From the NCBI GenBank assembly GCA_958450865.1, contig CAUDNY010000001.1:434001-498000 (forward strand): a DNA stretch of 64,000 nt. The letters are read 5' to 3'. This DNA comes from an uncultured Collinsella sp. Its GTDB lineage: Bacteria; Actinomycetota; Coriobacteriia; Coriobacteriales; Coriobacteriaceae. A program made the translations under genes and the position numbers. The notes under the pieces are model-generated. The model saw only the letters and a program-made list of their open reading frames with translations. It had not been told where the DNA came from and ran no database searches. Positions 55,271-63,930 of this stretch are shown one piece after another. Numbering within the stretch: the stretch's first letter is position 1; each line of letters begins with the position of its first letter.

Positions 55271-56206
55271 TTACAGCTCAGTCACGACAACGCCGTTGTA
55301 GACCTCATCCCAACGGTCCATGACCAGATGGCCGGTCATGGGATCCATGGCATTGAGCTTGCCGCAGGTGTTGGCGGTACGCAGCACCGTCTCGTCGTCT
55401 GCGCCAGCAGCAATGGCATGCGCGAAGCCAGCGATAGTGGAGTCACCAGAGCCCGTGGCGTTAACGGCAGGGATATCGGGCGTCTTTGCGCGGAACGCGC
55501 GGCCATTGTGGAAGCCAACGGAGCCGGCAGCGCCCATGGACACGACGACCCAGGGGATGTCGGAGAATCGGGCGTCAGAGGCGAGCGCGGCGCGGAGCTC
55601 GTCCACATCGTCGGTGGTAAAGCTCGTGCCCAGAAGGCCGTTGATCTCGGTCAGATTAGGCTTAACCAGCTCGGGCTTGACCTCGGACTTGAGAGCAGCC
55701 TCGAGCGATGCGCCCGAGGTATCGAGCAGCACCTTGGCGCCGGCGTTCTCGGCAATGCCCGTGATCTTGGCATAGTAGTCTGCCTCGACACCGCGGGGCA
55801 GCGAACCCGAAATGGTGACGACGTCGGCCTTACCTGCAAGCTCGGTAAACTTGGCGGTAAAGGCATCGAGCTCCTCGGGGGCAATTGTCGGGCCGCTCTC
55901 GAGCAGCTCGGTCTGGTTGCCGGCGTGGAGAATGTTAAGGCAAATGCGAGTCTCGCCCTTGATGGGCACAAAGTCGTTGTTAATACCGTTGGCGTCCATG
56001 AGCTCAGCCATGTAGGCGCCCATGTGGCCGCCGAGCAGACCGGTTGCCACAACGTCGTCGCCCAGCTGGCCCAGGACGCGGGCCACGTTGAGGCCCTTGC
56101 CGCCGGCGGTCTTTTCGGGCGTCACACGGTTGACGTCGTCGATAACGAGCTCATCGAGCTGATAGCGCGTATCGACAGACGGGTTCATCGTAACGGTGAG
56201 GATCAT
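55271..56206 (-). CDS. lacC: Tagatose-6-phosphate kinase / 1-phosphofructokinase family (copy 2)
   Basis: A 311-residue PfkB kinase, very close to the copy at 34712 over its whole length. MILTVTMNPSVDTRY, GGKGLNVARVL, SGSLPRGVEADYYAK and VNATGSGDSTIAGFAHAI are all shared in outline. AAGGAGCT-like spacing before the ATG is acceptable. It is preceded by lacX copy 2 on the same strand and lies in the galactosamine region, so it probably phosphorylates tagatose 6-phosphate produced by AgaS. The conserved lacX-lacC pairing indicates duplication of a two-gene block. Confidence 0.88.
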   Translation of the reverse strand: MILTVTMNPSVDTRYQLDELVIDDVNRVTPEKTAGGKGLNVARVLGQLGDDVVATGLLGGHMGAYMAELMDANGINNDFVPIKGETRICLNILHAGNQTELLESGPTIAPEELDAFTAKFTELAGKADVVTISGSLPRGVEADYYAKITGIAENAGAKVLLDTSGASLEAALKSEVKPELVKPNLTEINGLLGTSFTTDDVDELRAALASDARFSDIPWVVVSMGAAGSVGFHNGRAFRAKTPDIPAVNATGSGDSTIAGFAHAIAAGADDETVLRTANTCGKLNAMDPMTGHLVMDRWDEVYNGVVVTEL

Positions 56207-56265
56207 TTTTAGCTCCTTATCTCGCAGGCTCCTTGTGCCTCGCGATACGAGTCGACAAAACGGAA

Positions 56266-57147
56266 TTACAGAATCTCAATCGTGAACGAGCGAACGACGG
56301 TCTCCTTGGGCTTGGCGATAAGGCAGCCGCGCTTATGCTCAAGCACGCCGTCCTCATCGGAACAGGTCGAAAGACCGCCCCAAGGCTCAACCGCCACAAA
56401 ATCGCCCTCGGGCTTGCTCCACACAATGAGATATGGGAAGCCCTCAAAGCTCAAGCGGACGCCCTTGTCCTCGCCCTTTTTGGAAAGCGTGACCTGACGG
56501 CTCTCGAGCACGTCAAAGATGGTCTCCGCAAAATCGAAGAGCTCATGTGACAGAGGCAGCGTCTTTCCCACCATGGGGTTCTTGGAGCGGTTGGTCACGT
56601 CAATCAAGCCAGTCGAGGGGACGGCAGTGCAAAGCTCAGCAGCTTCGTCCTTCTCAAAGCGCAGCTCATAGTCCGTATAGGCCTCGCCCTCATCGAGCGG
56701 ACACCTAAAGCCGGGGTGCCCACCGATAAAGAACGGCATGTCCTCGGTACCCTCGTTGGTAACCTCATAGGAGACACGCACGGCGGCGTCCTCGAGCGTA
56801 TAACGGGCGACGAGCTTAAACGGATACGGATAATCGCTCAGCAATGCGGCGTTATCCTCCGAAGCCAGGCACATCGCCAGCTCGTTCGCGTTTTGGCTCA
56901 GCAGCTTCCACTCCTGTTTGCGCGCAAATCCGTGGCGAGCGAGCTTTACATGATGCCCGGCGAACGTCATGGCGCTGTTATCGCGCAAGCCTCCACAAAT
57001 CGGGAAGCAAATCGGTGCCTGGCCGGACCACACGGCGGGATCGCCCTGCCACAAATACTCGCGACCTCCAGCCTCAATCGAGGTAAACGAACCACCAGCT
57101 GTGGACACCTTAATAGAAATCGAATCGTTGGAGAGAGCGTATTCCAT
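56266..57147 (-). CDS. lacX: LacX-like aldose 1-epimerase family protein (copy 2)
   Basis: A 293-residue paralogue of the protein at 35704 with the same length. CFPICGGLRD, ARHGFARKQEWKL, PFFIGGHPGFRCPLDEGEAY, LCTAVPSTGLIDV and AVEPWGGLSTCSDEDG are all kept. GAAAGGATG precedes the ATG of MEYAL. It is transcribed together with lacC copy 2. Presumably it interconverts anomers of an amino-sugar or tagatose intermediate; the substrate is not established for this family. Confidence 0.86.
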   Translation of the reverse strand: MEYALSNDSISIKVSTAGGSFTSIEAGGREYLWQGDPAVWSGQAPICFPICGGLRDNSAMTFAGHHVKLARHGFARKQEWKLLSQNANELAMCLASEDNAALLSDYPYPFKLVARYTLEDAAVRVSYEVTNEGTEDMPFFIGGHPGFRCPLDEGEAYTDYELRFEKDEAAELCTAVPSTGLIDVTNRSKNPMVGKTLPLSHELFDFAETIFDVLESRQVTLSKKGEDKGVRLSFEGFPYLIVWSKPEGDFVAVEPWGGLSTCSDEDGVLEHKRGCLIAKPKETVVRSFTIEIL

Positions 57148-57304
57148 TGCCCATCCTTTCGAACAACTGCTTTTTTTCTCGCAAGAACCCGTCTCGGCCC
57201 TAACCAAAGGACAAACCCGCACGTTCATCGATGCGTCCGGTATCCTAGCCATGCAACGGGGTACCATACAGACATTGATGCAATTACAGCTGAAAGGCCT
57301 TCTT

Positions 57305-57889
57305 ATGCGAACCATCATCCTCTACGCCTCGCGCCATCACGGCAATACGAAAAAGCTCGTGGACGCCATCGTCGAGGCGCACCCCGAAATCGATACCCTC
57401 GATGTGAAGTCACTCGGTAAAAACGAGTACCCAGACCTGCACGAATATCATCTGATCGGTGTCGCCACGGGCATCTATTACTCCGAGATCGACAAGGACA
57501 TGGCACGCGTGCTCACGAACGTGCTGCAGCCGCAGGACAAGGTGTTTGGCCTTATGACCTACGGTGGCAAAAACAAGTGGTACGGCAAGGATATCGATGG
57601 CATCTGCCGCATGAGGCAGGCCATCTTTATGGGTGTCTACGGCTGCCCCGGCTTTGATACGTGGGGGCCGTTCAAACTCGCCGGCGGTGTCCAAAAGGGA
57701 CACCCGACCGCTGAGGAAATTAAGGGCGCCGTCGATTTCTTCGACAAGATCGAAGACGAGTATGGCGACATCATCGTCGAAGAGTACGCCAAGCGCGAGA
57801 AGCGTCTAGCATACGAGAAGGAGCATCCTGCAGGAGGCCTGGTGGCCGGCGTTAAGCGCACAGCAAAGAAGATCGCTAACAAGCTGTAA
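57305..57889 (+). CDS. Flavodoxin-domain protein
   Basis: A 194-residue protein with an N-terminal flavodoxin fold. The FMN phosphate loop is YASRHHGNTKKLV near residues 7-19, and the isoalloxazine-binding segments are ATGIYYSEIDK near 54-64 and MTYGGKNKWYGKD near 85-97. The C-terminal 50 residues are charged and helical. GAAAGG precedes the ATG. It is divergent from lacX2 and convergent with nagA, so it is a single-gene unit. Electron-carrier or menaquinone-dependent oxidase (HemG-like) roles are possible; partner unknown. Confidence 0.85.
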   Translation: MRTIILYASRHHGNTKKLVDAIVEAHPEIDTLDVKSLGKNEYPDLHEYHLIGVATGIYYSEIDKDMARVLTNVLQPQDKVFGLMTYGGKNKWYGKDIDGICRMRQAIFMGVYGCPGFDTWGPFKLAGGVQKGHPTAEEIKGAVDFFDKIEDEYGDIIVEEYAKREKRLAYEKEHPAGGLVAGVKRTAKKIANKL

Positions 57890-57920
57890 CTGTGAAGGTG
57901 CTTTTGAGCGTTTAACCCAT

Positions 57921-57958
57921 ACGGCGGGTCCGAGCAGATTCGGGCCCGCCGTCTTTTT
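57921..57958 (+). terminator. Terminator of the flavodoxin gene
   Basis: ACGGCGGG and CCCGCCGT form the outer stem, followed by CTTTTTCT. Confidence 0.88.
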
Positions 57959-57964
57959 CTATCG

Positions 57965-59134
57965 TTACTCGGTAAAGGCGTTGCCGACGCTCTGGCCGCC
58001 AACATAGGTCTCTACGAGGGTGAGCTCATGGTCGAACACGACAAAGTCGGCGTCGCGACCCGGCATGATGCTGCCGCACTTATCCTCGATGTGCGCAGAG
58101 CGAGCCGGCACCTCGGTTGCCATGCGAATGGCGATATCGGCGCTGGCGATGCCCCAGTCGACGATGTTCTTGACGCCCTGGGCAAGCGTGAGCACCGAGC
58201 CGGCAATGCTCTTGCCGTCGGCGAGCCAGCACAGGTTGTCCTTCATGATGACGTCCATGCCGCCGCTGGTGTAGCTGCCCTCGGGCATGCCGCCGCAACC
58301 CAGGCAGTCGGTGATGAGCACCGTGTGCTGCCAGCCCTTTGCCTGCAGCAGTGCCTTGATGGCGGCAGGGTTTACGTGCTTGCCGTCACAGATGATCTCG
58401 GCGTAGGTCTCGGGCGTGGACATGGCAGCGCCCACGACGCCGGGCTCACGGTGATGCAGCCCGCGCTGACCGTTATAGGTATGCGTAAAGCAGCTGGCAC
58501 CGGCGTTGATGGCGGCGATGCACTCATCGTAGGTGGCGTCGGAGTGACCGATGCTGGTCACCACGCCCTTGGCGTTCAGAGCAGCCGCATAAGCAGCGGC
58601 ACCATCGCGCTCGGCGGCCATGGCGCTCTTAACGATGCGACCGCCCGCAGCCTCCTGCCACTGATCGAAGACCTCCTCGGAGGGATCGATCAGATAAGCG
58701 GGGTTCTGCGCGCCCACGTGCTTCATGGTAAAGAAGGGGCCCTCCAGGTAGATGCCCTGAATGCGAGCACCGCAAAAATCGGGGCCGCGACCCTCGTCCG
58801 CCTGAGCGATGGCGGCGCAGGCATCCTTGATCTGCTCGACGCCATCGGTGAACGTCGTGGGCAGCCAGCTGGTGGTACCGCGACGGGCGAGCTCGGTCGA
58901 GCTGATATCGATGCCCTCGGGATCGTTGTCGGTAGTTGAGTGGTTGTAGAAGCCATGGATGTGAGTATCGACCATACCCGGTGCGATCCACGATCCCGTG
59001 TAGTCCTTAATCTCGCAAGAGGGCTCGTCGGCCTGCCAGGCGCCAAAGACGCCGTCTTCGACCATAAGATAGCCGCCCAGCTGCGGGCCTGCCGGCAAGA
59101 AGAACTTGTCAGCCTTAATTGCGTACGTGCTCAT
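57965..59134 (-). CDS. nagA: N-acetylhexosamine-6-phosphate deacetylase
   Basis: A 389-residue amidohydrolase. GMVDTHIHGFYNHSTTD near residues 53-69 carries the first metal His pair, YLEGPFF near 128 the Glu ligand, SIGHSDATYDE near 193-203 and TYNGQRGLHHREPG near 218-231 further His residues. ITDCLGCGGMPEG near 275 holds the catalytic Asp. AAGGAG before the ATG of MSTYA decides the start over a GTG two codons earlier. With AgaS next upstream and a mannose-family PTS beyond, GalNAc-6-phosphate is a likely substrate in place of, or as well as, GlcNAc-6-phosphate. Confidence 0.92.
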   Translation of the reverse strand: MSTYAIKADKFFLPAGPQLGGYLMVEDGVFGAWQADEPSCEIKDYTGSWIAPGMVDTHIHGFYNHSTTDNDPEGIDISSTELARRGTTSWLPTTFTDGVEQIKDACAAIAQADEGRGPDFCGARIQGIYLEGPFFTMKHVGAQNPAYLIDPSEEVFDQWQEAAGGRIVKSAMAAERDGAAAYAAALNAKGVVTSIGHSDATYDECIAAINAGASCFTHTYNGQRGLHHREPGVVGAAMSTPETYAEIICDGKHVNPAAIKALLQAKGWQHTVLITDCLGCGGMPEGSYTSGGMDVIMKDNLCWLADGKSIAGSVLTLAQGVKNIVDWGIASADIAIRMATEVPARSAHIEDKCGSIMPGRDADFVVFDHELTLVETYVGGQSVGNAFTE

Positions 59135-59201
59135 ATGCACTCCTTGCTTCTAAAGCAGTTGACTGTGGTGATGCTTATACCCAGCTCACGTAAAACAAAA
59201 A

Positions 59202-59233
59202 GCGCCCGCCCGCCGTTATGAGCGGACGGGCGC
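59202..59233 (-). terminator. Terminator of agaS
   Basis: GCGCCCG and CGGGCGC with an inner GCCG/CGGC-like pairing; the minus strand continues GCTTTTTGTTTT. It separates agaS from nagA, so nagA probably has its own promoter or relies on read-through. Confidence 0.82.
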
Positions 59234-59251
59234 CCTTACAGGGGGACGCGA

Positions 59252-60418
59252 TTAAGCGGTGAAGGGGTGAATCGTCACGCCCTTAACCACGCGGTTGACC
59301 GTGCCGGTGGGGCTCGGCGTATCGGGCGTGTTGCCCACGCGCACGGAGTTGAGCAGGCTGATGGCCTGGGCAAACATCACGAACGGCAGAGCAAGGTAGC
59401 CCTCGGGAAGTGCCTCGTAGCCCTTAAAGGTGAAGGACTCACCCTCATAGACGGTGGCACCTTCCTGCTGAACGGCGATGGTGTGCTGAGCGATCTCGTC
59501 GCCACCGATCTCGTTGAGGATGTCGATGTCGTACTGACGGGTGTAGGCGTCGTTGTTGACGAACACGAAGACGAGCGTCTTATCGTCGACGAAGGACTTA
59601 GGTCCGTGACGATAGCCCATGGAGGTGTCGTAGGAAGTAGCGACCAGACCGTGAGCGAGCTCGAGGATCTTGAGCTGGCTCTCCTGGGCAAGGCCACCGA
59701 AGGAGCCAGAACCCAAGTAGGTCACGCGGTTGAAGTCGCCAGCCAGGTAGTCGGCGATCTCGGGCTCACGGGAGATGACCTCCTCGCCCATCTTGGCGAT
59801 GGTCTCGACCCACTCGGCCTTCTGCTCGTCAGAGGCAGTGTCGAAAATAAGGGTGGAGAGCAGGGTCATGCAGGAATAAGAGCCGGTCATGGCGAAGCCC
59901 TTGTCGTTGGCGCGCGGAATGAGCAGCGTCAGCGCGTTGGGATCATCGGCAGACTCGACGGCGAGCTTGCCTTCGGGAGCGCAGGTGATGTTGAGGAACT
60001 TGACGTTGTGGACGAGCTCCTTGGCAACGGCAACGGCGGCAAGGCTCTCGGGGCTGTTGCCAGAGCGGGCAAAGGAAACCACGAGCGTGGGATCCTCGGC
60101 GCGCAGGAAGTCGCGCGGGGCGCTCACGATGTCGGTCGTGGCGATGGGCTTAAAGTCGTAGAGATCAGTGTTGCCAGCGTGACGCAGGTACGGGGCGCAG
60201 GTATCGCCAACATAGTCGGACGTACCGGCACCGGTGAAGACAACGGACAGACGGCCCTCACCCATAGCGCGAGCCTCGGCCAGAAAGGCCTCGATGGCCT
60301 CCTTGTTCTCGCGATAGATGTTGAGCGTATCACGCCAAAGCTCGGGCTGCTGAGCAATCTCGGCCGTGGTGATCTGGGCGCCGAGCTCGGTGAGCTCCTC
60401 GACACTCTTCTCGAACAT
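59252..60418 (-). CDS. agaS: Galactosamine-6-phosphate deaminase/isomerase (AgaS, SIS domains)
   Basis: A 388-residue protein with two SIS sugar-isomerase domains. Domain one includes VVFTGAGTSDYVGDT near residues 59-73 and VVSFARSGNSPESLA near 112-126. Domain two includes VTYLGSGSFGGLAQES near 228-243 and TSMGYRHGPKSFVDD near 262-276. This is the pattern of AgaS, which deaminates and isomerises galactosamine 6-phosphate to tagatose 6-phosphate. GAGAGAGG precedes the ATG. It lies between nagA and a GntR regulator gene; a CTGGT/ACCAG operator lies 60 bp upstream. Its product feeds the LacC step. Confidence 0.92.
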   Translation of the reverse strand: MFEKSVEELTELGAQITTAEIAQQPELWRDTLNIYRENKEAIEAFLAEARAMGEGRLSVVFTGAGTSDYVGDTCAPYLRHAGNTDLYDFKPIATTDIVSAPRDFLRAEDPTLVVSFARSGNSPESLAAVAVAKELVHNVKFLNITCAPEGKLAVESADDPNALTLLIPRANDKGFAMTGSYSCMTLLSTLIFDTASDEQKAEWVETIAKMGEEVISREPEIADYLAGDFNRVTYLGSGSFGGLAQESQLKILELAHGLVATSYDTSMGYRHGPKSFVDDKTLVFVFVNNDAYTRQYDIDILNEIGGDEIAQHTIAVQQEGATVYEGESFTFKGYEALPEGYLALPFVMFAQAISLLNSVRVGNTPDTPSPTGTVNRVVKGVTIHPFTA

Positions 60419-60479
60419 TTCTAATACCTCTCTCTAGAAGTAATCCTCTGACGTGCAATTATACACTTCGGTTGGTTAT

Positions 60480-60493
60480 CTGGTAGTAACCAG
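60480..60493. promoter_or_regulatory. GntR/HutC-type operator before agaS
   Basis: CTGGTAGTAACCAG is a perfect CTGGT/ACCAG palindrome with a four-base centre, similar in style to the amino-sugar (NagR/DasR-type) operators bound by HutC-subfamily regulators. It lies between agaS and the GntR gene. Confidence 0.6.
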
Positions 60494-60532
60494 TTAAATA
60501 CAAAGAATCATCATATGGAAACGGTGCAAACA

Positions 60533-61264
60533 CTAGTTGCTACGCTGGTGGTAAACCTTGTATTTAAACTGATCGGCACGAGCAACCGAGAGCGTATACT
60601 CCACAACCTCGTTTGACTCGTTATACGTAGTCCTAACCAAATCGAGCACAGGCGAGCCCTCGACGATTTCCAAAAGGTGGGCATCGGTGGGACGGGCTAT
60701 ACTCGCATAGAACTCCTCTTCGGCCACGCGTATTTTTTGCTGAAAGTCTTGCTCAATCACATCGTAAAGCGGCTTACGCTCCAGCAGCGGTCGCTTTAGG
60801 GACATAAATTGACGAACCGGTAGATAGCTGCGTTCGACCATCATGGGCATGTTGTCGGCAGAACGAAGGCGCTTGAGCTTAAAAATGCGATCACCGATAC
60901 GCAATCCCATATGCTCGGCCAGATTCTTATCGGCCTCCATCTCGCAAAACTCGAGAATCGTGGTCTCGGGGTCGCGCCCCATCGCGCGCATCTGCTCGGT
61001 AAAGCTGTAGGACTGCATAAGATTGGTTGCCTTTGCCGAACGGTCGGTCACAAAGGTACCGCGACCGTGCTGCCGAACCACCAGTCCTAAACGCTCCAGT
61101 TCCTGCAGAGCCAGGCGTACCGTAGTGCGCGAGAGACCATAGCGCTCCGAAAGCTCACGCTCGGAAGGAATCATGTCACCGGCGCGATATTCATGGTCAA
61201 TCTTTTCGGTCAGAATATCGACCAGCTGATCGTACAGCGGTTGCTTACGCGCTCCGATCGCCAT
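60533..61264 (-). CDS. GntR-family (HutC subfamily) regulator of amino-sugar genes
   Basis: A 243-residue regulator. The winged helix lies near residues 8-72 (LYDQLVDILTEKI, GDMIPSERELSERYGLSRTT, VRLALQELERLGLVVRQHGR), and a UTRA ligand domain follows (90-240). GGGAGGA precedes the ATG. UTRA proteins of this kind sense phosphorylated amino sugars. Its location between the PTS genes and agaS-nagA, and the CTGGT/ACCAG operator, support control of GalNAc or GlcNAc use. Confidence 0.9.
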   Translation of the reverse strand: MAIGARKQPLYDQLVDILTEKIDHEYRAGDMIPSERELSERYGLSRTTVRLALQELERLGLVVRQHGRGTFVTDRSAKATNLMQSYSFTEQMRAMGRDPETTILEFCEMEADKNLAEHMGLRIGDRIFKLKRLRSADNMPMMVERSYLPVRQFMSLKRPLLERKPLYDVIEQDFQQKIRVAEEEFYASIARPTDAHLLEIVEGSPVLDLVRTTYNESNEVVEYTLSVARADQFKYKVYHQRSN

Positions 61265-61348
61265 CCTATCCTCCCATTATCTCAAACTCGGCTACTACCT
61301 TGGGTGTTTAGCATTATCTGTCTGCCACACCCGAATCATCAAGAAAAC

Positions 61349-61382
61349 AAAAGCCGCGCGCTCTTTCGAGCACGCGGCTTTT
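61349..61382 (-). terminator. Terminator of the PTS IIB-IIC-IID operon
   Basis: AAAAGCCGCG and CGCGGCTTTT form a perfect ten-pair stem with built-in T-runs on either strand. Confidence 0.9.
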
Positions 61383-61448
61383 AACATACACATGGCTTAA
61401 GGGGTCGGGGTGTGAGCCGCGTAGGGACACACCCCTCAAGCTAGAGCC

Positions 61449-62531
61449 TTACCAGATGCTCGGCCAGAGACCAAGCGGGCCAGCGCCCAGGATGCCCAGG
61501 ACGAAGAGCAGCAGAATGCCCTTGGTCGGGGTCCAGCTGTGCTTAGCGAACATGTAGTAAAGCAGCAGCGTAAGCATAAGCGGGACGAGCTTCGGGACGA
61601 TGGTGTTGAGGGTGTCGGCAACAGAGAAGTTGACCGGATCCTCGGTGACGGTGCCGTAGGTAACGGACTCCATGCCGTTGCCCAGATCGGTGACGCCGCA
61701 CTCGACAGCGTTGCCGTCGGCATCGGAAGCGGTGAGGGCGTTGCCGTCCTCATCGGTCATGGCGATGGTACCGGCCTCAGCGGTCTCGGTATCGATGCCC
61801 TCCATACCGGTGAAGTTCTCGGCCTCCTTCTCGGAGACGATCACGGTAGTAGCGGAGAGGCCACGGGTGGTGCCGTTGGGGATCTGGAGGTTGATCTGGG
61901 TGCCACCCATGGTGACGACCAGGCAACCGACGACGAAGACGCCCATGATGGAAGCGGCACGCGTGAAGGCCTGCATGTTGGCAGTCAGAGCGTCAATAGC
62001 GCTGGTGCCAAGCTTGTAGGACCAGTTCATGAGCCAGAAGCGCAGAGCGAACTGGACGACATTGAAGATCACCAGGAAGATGATCGGTGCAGCGGCGTTG
62101 CCGTTGATGGCCATGTTGGAGGTGATGCCGGCCGTGATAGGCACGAGCGTCAGCCAGAACAGGGCGTCACCGATACCACCGAGCGGGCCCATTGCAGCGA
62201 CGCGGACGGCGCGGATCGTGGGGATGTCAACCTTGTTCTGCTCGAGCGAAAGCACGATGCCCATAACAAAGGTGACGAGGAACGGGTGGGTGTTGAAGAA
62301 CTCCAGGTTGTGGCTCATGGAAGCCGCGAGGTCGTTCTTGTTGGTGTGGATCTTCTCCAGACCGGGGATGATGGAGTAGAGCCAGCCAGCGGCCTGCATA
62401 CGCTCGTAGTTGAACGAGGCCTGCAGGAAGCAGGAGCGCCAAGCCATCTTGTTGAGGGTCTTCTGGTCGAGCTGCGGAGCAGGAGTGAGATCCTCGTAGT
62501 GCTCCGGGATCACATACTCATTAGATGCCAT
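61449..62531 (-). CDS. PTS mannose/fructose/sorbose-family IID component with a large insert
   Basis: A 360-residue membrane protein, about 80 longer than usual. The N-terminal MAWRSCFLQASFNYERMQAAG, SIIPGLEKIH and VRVAAMGPLGGIGDALFW are standard IID segments. Between the helix ending near residue 220 and the last helices lies an extra, acidic, Ser/Thr-rich stretch of about 85 residues (EKEAENFTGMEGIDTETAEA, TDEDGNALTASDADGNA). GGAGGTGA before the ATG decides the start, which overlaps IIC by 11 bases. With IIC it forms the membrane channel. Substrate inferred as galactosamine/GalNAc from agaS and nagA. Confidence 0.9.
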   Translation of the reverse strand: MASNEYVIPEHYEDLTPAPQLDQKTLNKMAWRSCFLQASFNYERMQAAGWLYSIIPGLEKIHTNKNDLAASMSHNLEFFNTHPFLVTFVMGIVLSLEQNKVDIPTIRAVRVAAMGPLGGIGDALFWLTLVPITAGITSNMAINGNAAAPIIFLVIFNVVQFALRFWLMNWSYKLGTSAIDALTANMQAFTRAASIMGVFVVGCLVVTMGGTQINLQIPNGTTRGLSATTVIVSEKEAENFTGMEGIDTETAEAGTIAMTDEDGNALTASDADGNAVECGVTDLGNGMESVTYGTVTEDPVNFSVADTLNTIVPKLVPLMLTLLLYYMFAKHSWTPTKGILLLFVLGILGAGPLGLWPSIW

Positions 62532-63321
62532 CTTCGAAGTCACCTCCGTCAGAAACAGCTGCACCCTTCAGCTCGGTCTGCTGCTGGAAGTCCCAGAAAG
62601 CGATGCCGAAGCCGATGAGAGCGAGGATGAGCAGAGCAGGGGTTGCCAGCGAATCGTTGGCAACGGTGATGAGCGCGAGACCAAAGCCCATGAGGAAGAA
62701 GCCCCACATATCGCGGTTCATCATTACCTTGAGCAGGACGGCGAAGCCGACGAAGCGCATCATGCCGCCTGCAGCGGAGAGACCGGTCTGCAGCCAAGTC
62801 GGGATGGCGGAAGCGATGGTCTGACCGATGGTAGCGCCAGCGATGAAGAACAGGGTGACGACGACAGCGAAGATCAGGCCGAGCAGAGCCATGGCGAAGT
62901 AGTTCAGACGCTCGATGCCCTTGGTGTCAGCGTTATGAGCCATGTTGTCCGCGGAGGACATGAGGGGCGACATAAGCGTGAAGACCAGGGTAACGCCGAG
63001 CTGACCAAGCAGAGCGAACGGAATGGCAAGGCCGACTGCCGCGTTGGGCTCGAGGCCCGTAGCGATAGCGAGAATGGCTGCCATGATGCCGCCGATGACG
63101 GCGTTAGGCGGCTGAGCGCCTCCGATCGGCATGTTGCCGATCGTCATGAGCTGATAGGTACCACCCACGAGAAGACCGGTGTTGAGGTCGCCAAGGATAA
63201 GACCGATGACGGCGCCGGTGACGATGGGCTGATAGAGAGACTCGAGGAAGTTGAACTGGTCGATTGCCGCGACGAACGTGACGATGAAGACCAGAGCGAC
63301 CTGGATGATCGAGTATTCCAT
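62521..63321 (-). CDS. PTS mannose/fructose/sorbose-family IIC component
   Basis: A 266-residue protein with about seven membrane helices. FNFLESLYQPIVTGAVIGLILGD near residues 23-45 and QLMTIGNMPIGGAQPPNAVIGGI near 57-79 are the family's signature region. The C-terminal tail is short and acidic (GGDFEDGI). AAGGAGGAG lies before the ATG. It follows the IIB gene and overlaps IID, in the normal IIB-IIC-IID order. Confidence 0.92.
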   Translation of the reverse strand: MEYSIIQVALVFIVTFVAAIDQFNFLESLYQPIVTGAVIGLILGDLNTGLLVGGTYQLMTIGNMPIGGAQPPNAVIGGIMAAILAIATGLEPNAAVGLAIPFALLGQLGVTLVFTLMSPLMSSADNMAHNADTKGIERLNYFAMALLGLIFAVVVTLFFIAGATIGQTIASAIPTWLQTGLSAAGGMMRFVGFAVLLKVMMNRDMWGFFLMGFGLALITVANDSLATPALLILALIGFGIAFWDFQQQTELKGAAVSDGGDFEDGI

Positions 63322-63411
63322 CTTGCTCCTCCTTTCAAAATGTATGTACGCACTTTGGATATCACGTACAGAACGTCAGGGTTTCAATCCTGACAACGTG
63401 GATCACGAGGA

Positions 63412-63894
63412 TTACGAGAAGAGCTTGCTCGTGTCCTCAACAGGCGTGCTCGGAACGCGCCTGATCTCCAACTCCACCCCCAATTCCTGCAGCTCTTTAA
63501 ACGCAGCGACATCCTCGTCGTTAACTGCGACGGAGGTGGCGACTTGGCGCTTTCCTTCCGACATGTGCATGTTGCCGATGTTTACCTTCTTTATAGGCAC
63601 ACCGCCCTTGACGAGCGTAAGCACGTCTTCCGGTGTTTCGGCCACGATGAAGATCTTCTGGCGCGGGCTCGCCTTGCCAATGACGTCGATGGTCTTCTGC
63701 AGGGAGAAGAACCGCGTAGCGACGCCGGCGGGAGCGGCCATCTTCATGAGGTTCTGGCGCATGGTGTTGGTCGACACATCGTCGTTGGCGACGAGGATGA
63801 GGTTGGAGCCCAGGGTGGAGTTCCACTGGGTAGCGACCTGACCATGGACCAGTCGGTTATCGATGCGGGTAAGAAGAATGTTGGGTTCTGCCAT
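63412..63894 (-). CDS. PTS mannose/fructose/sorbose-family IIB component
   Basis: A 160-residue cytosolic phosphotransfer protein. The active-site His17 is in RIDNRLVHGQVATQW, followed by NLILVANDDVSTN, FFSLQKTIDVI, LVKGGVPIKKVNIGNMH and ELEIRRVPS. GAAAGGAAG precedes the ATG. Closely related to the orphan copy at 52956, which lacks this His. The matching IIA domain is not in the window and may lie beyond the right edge. Confidence 0.93.
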   Translation of the reverse strand: MAEPNILLTRIDNRLVHGQVATQWNSTLGSNLILVANDDVSTNTMRQNLMKMAAPAGVATRFFSLQKTIDVIGKASPRQKIFIVAETPEDVLTLVKGGVPIKKVNIGNMHMSEGKRQVATSVAVNDEDVAAFKELQELGVELEIRRVPSTPVEDTSKLFS

Positions 63895-63930
63895 GTTGAT
63901 CAGCTTCCTTTCGTTATTTGCTGACGACAG

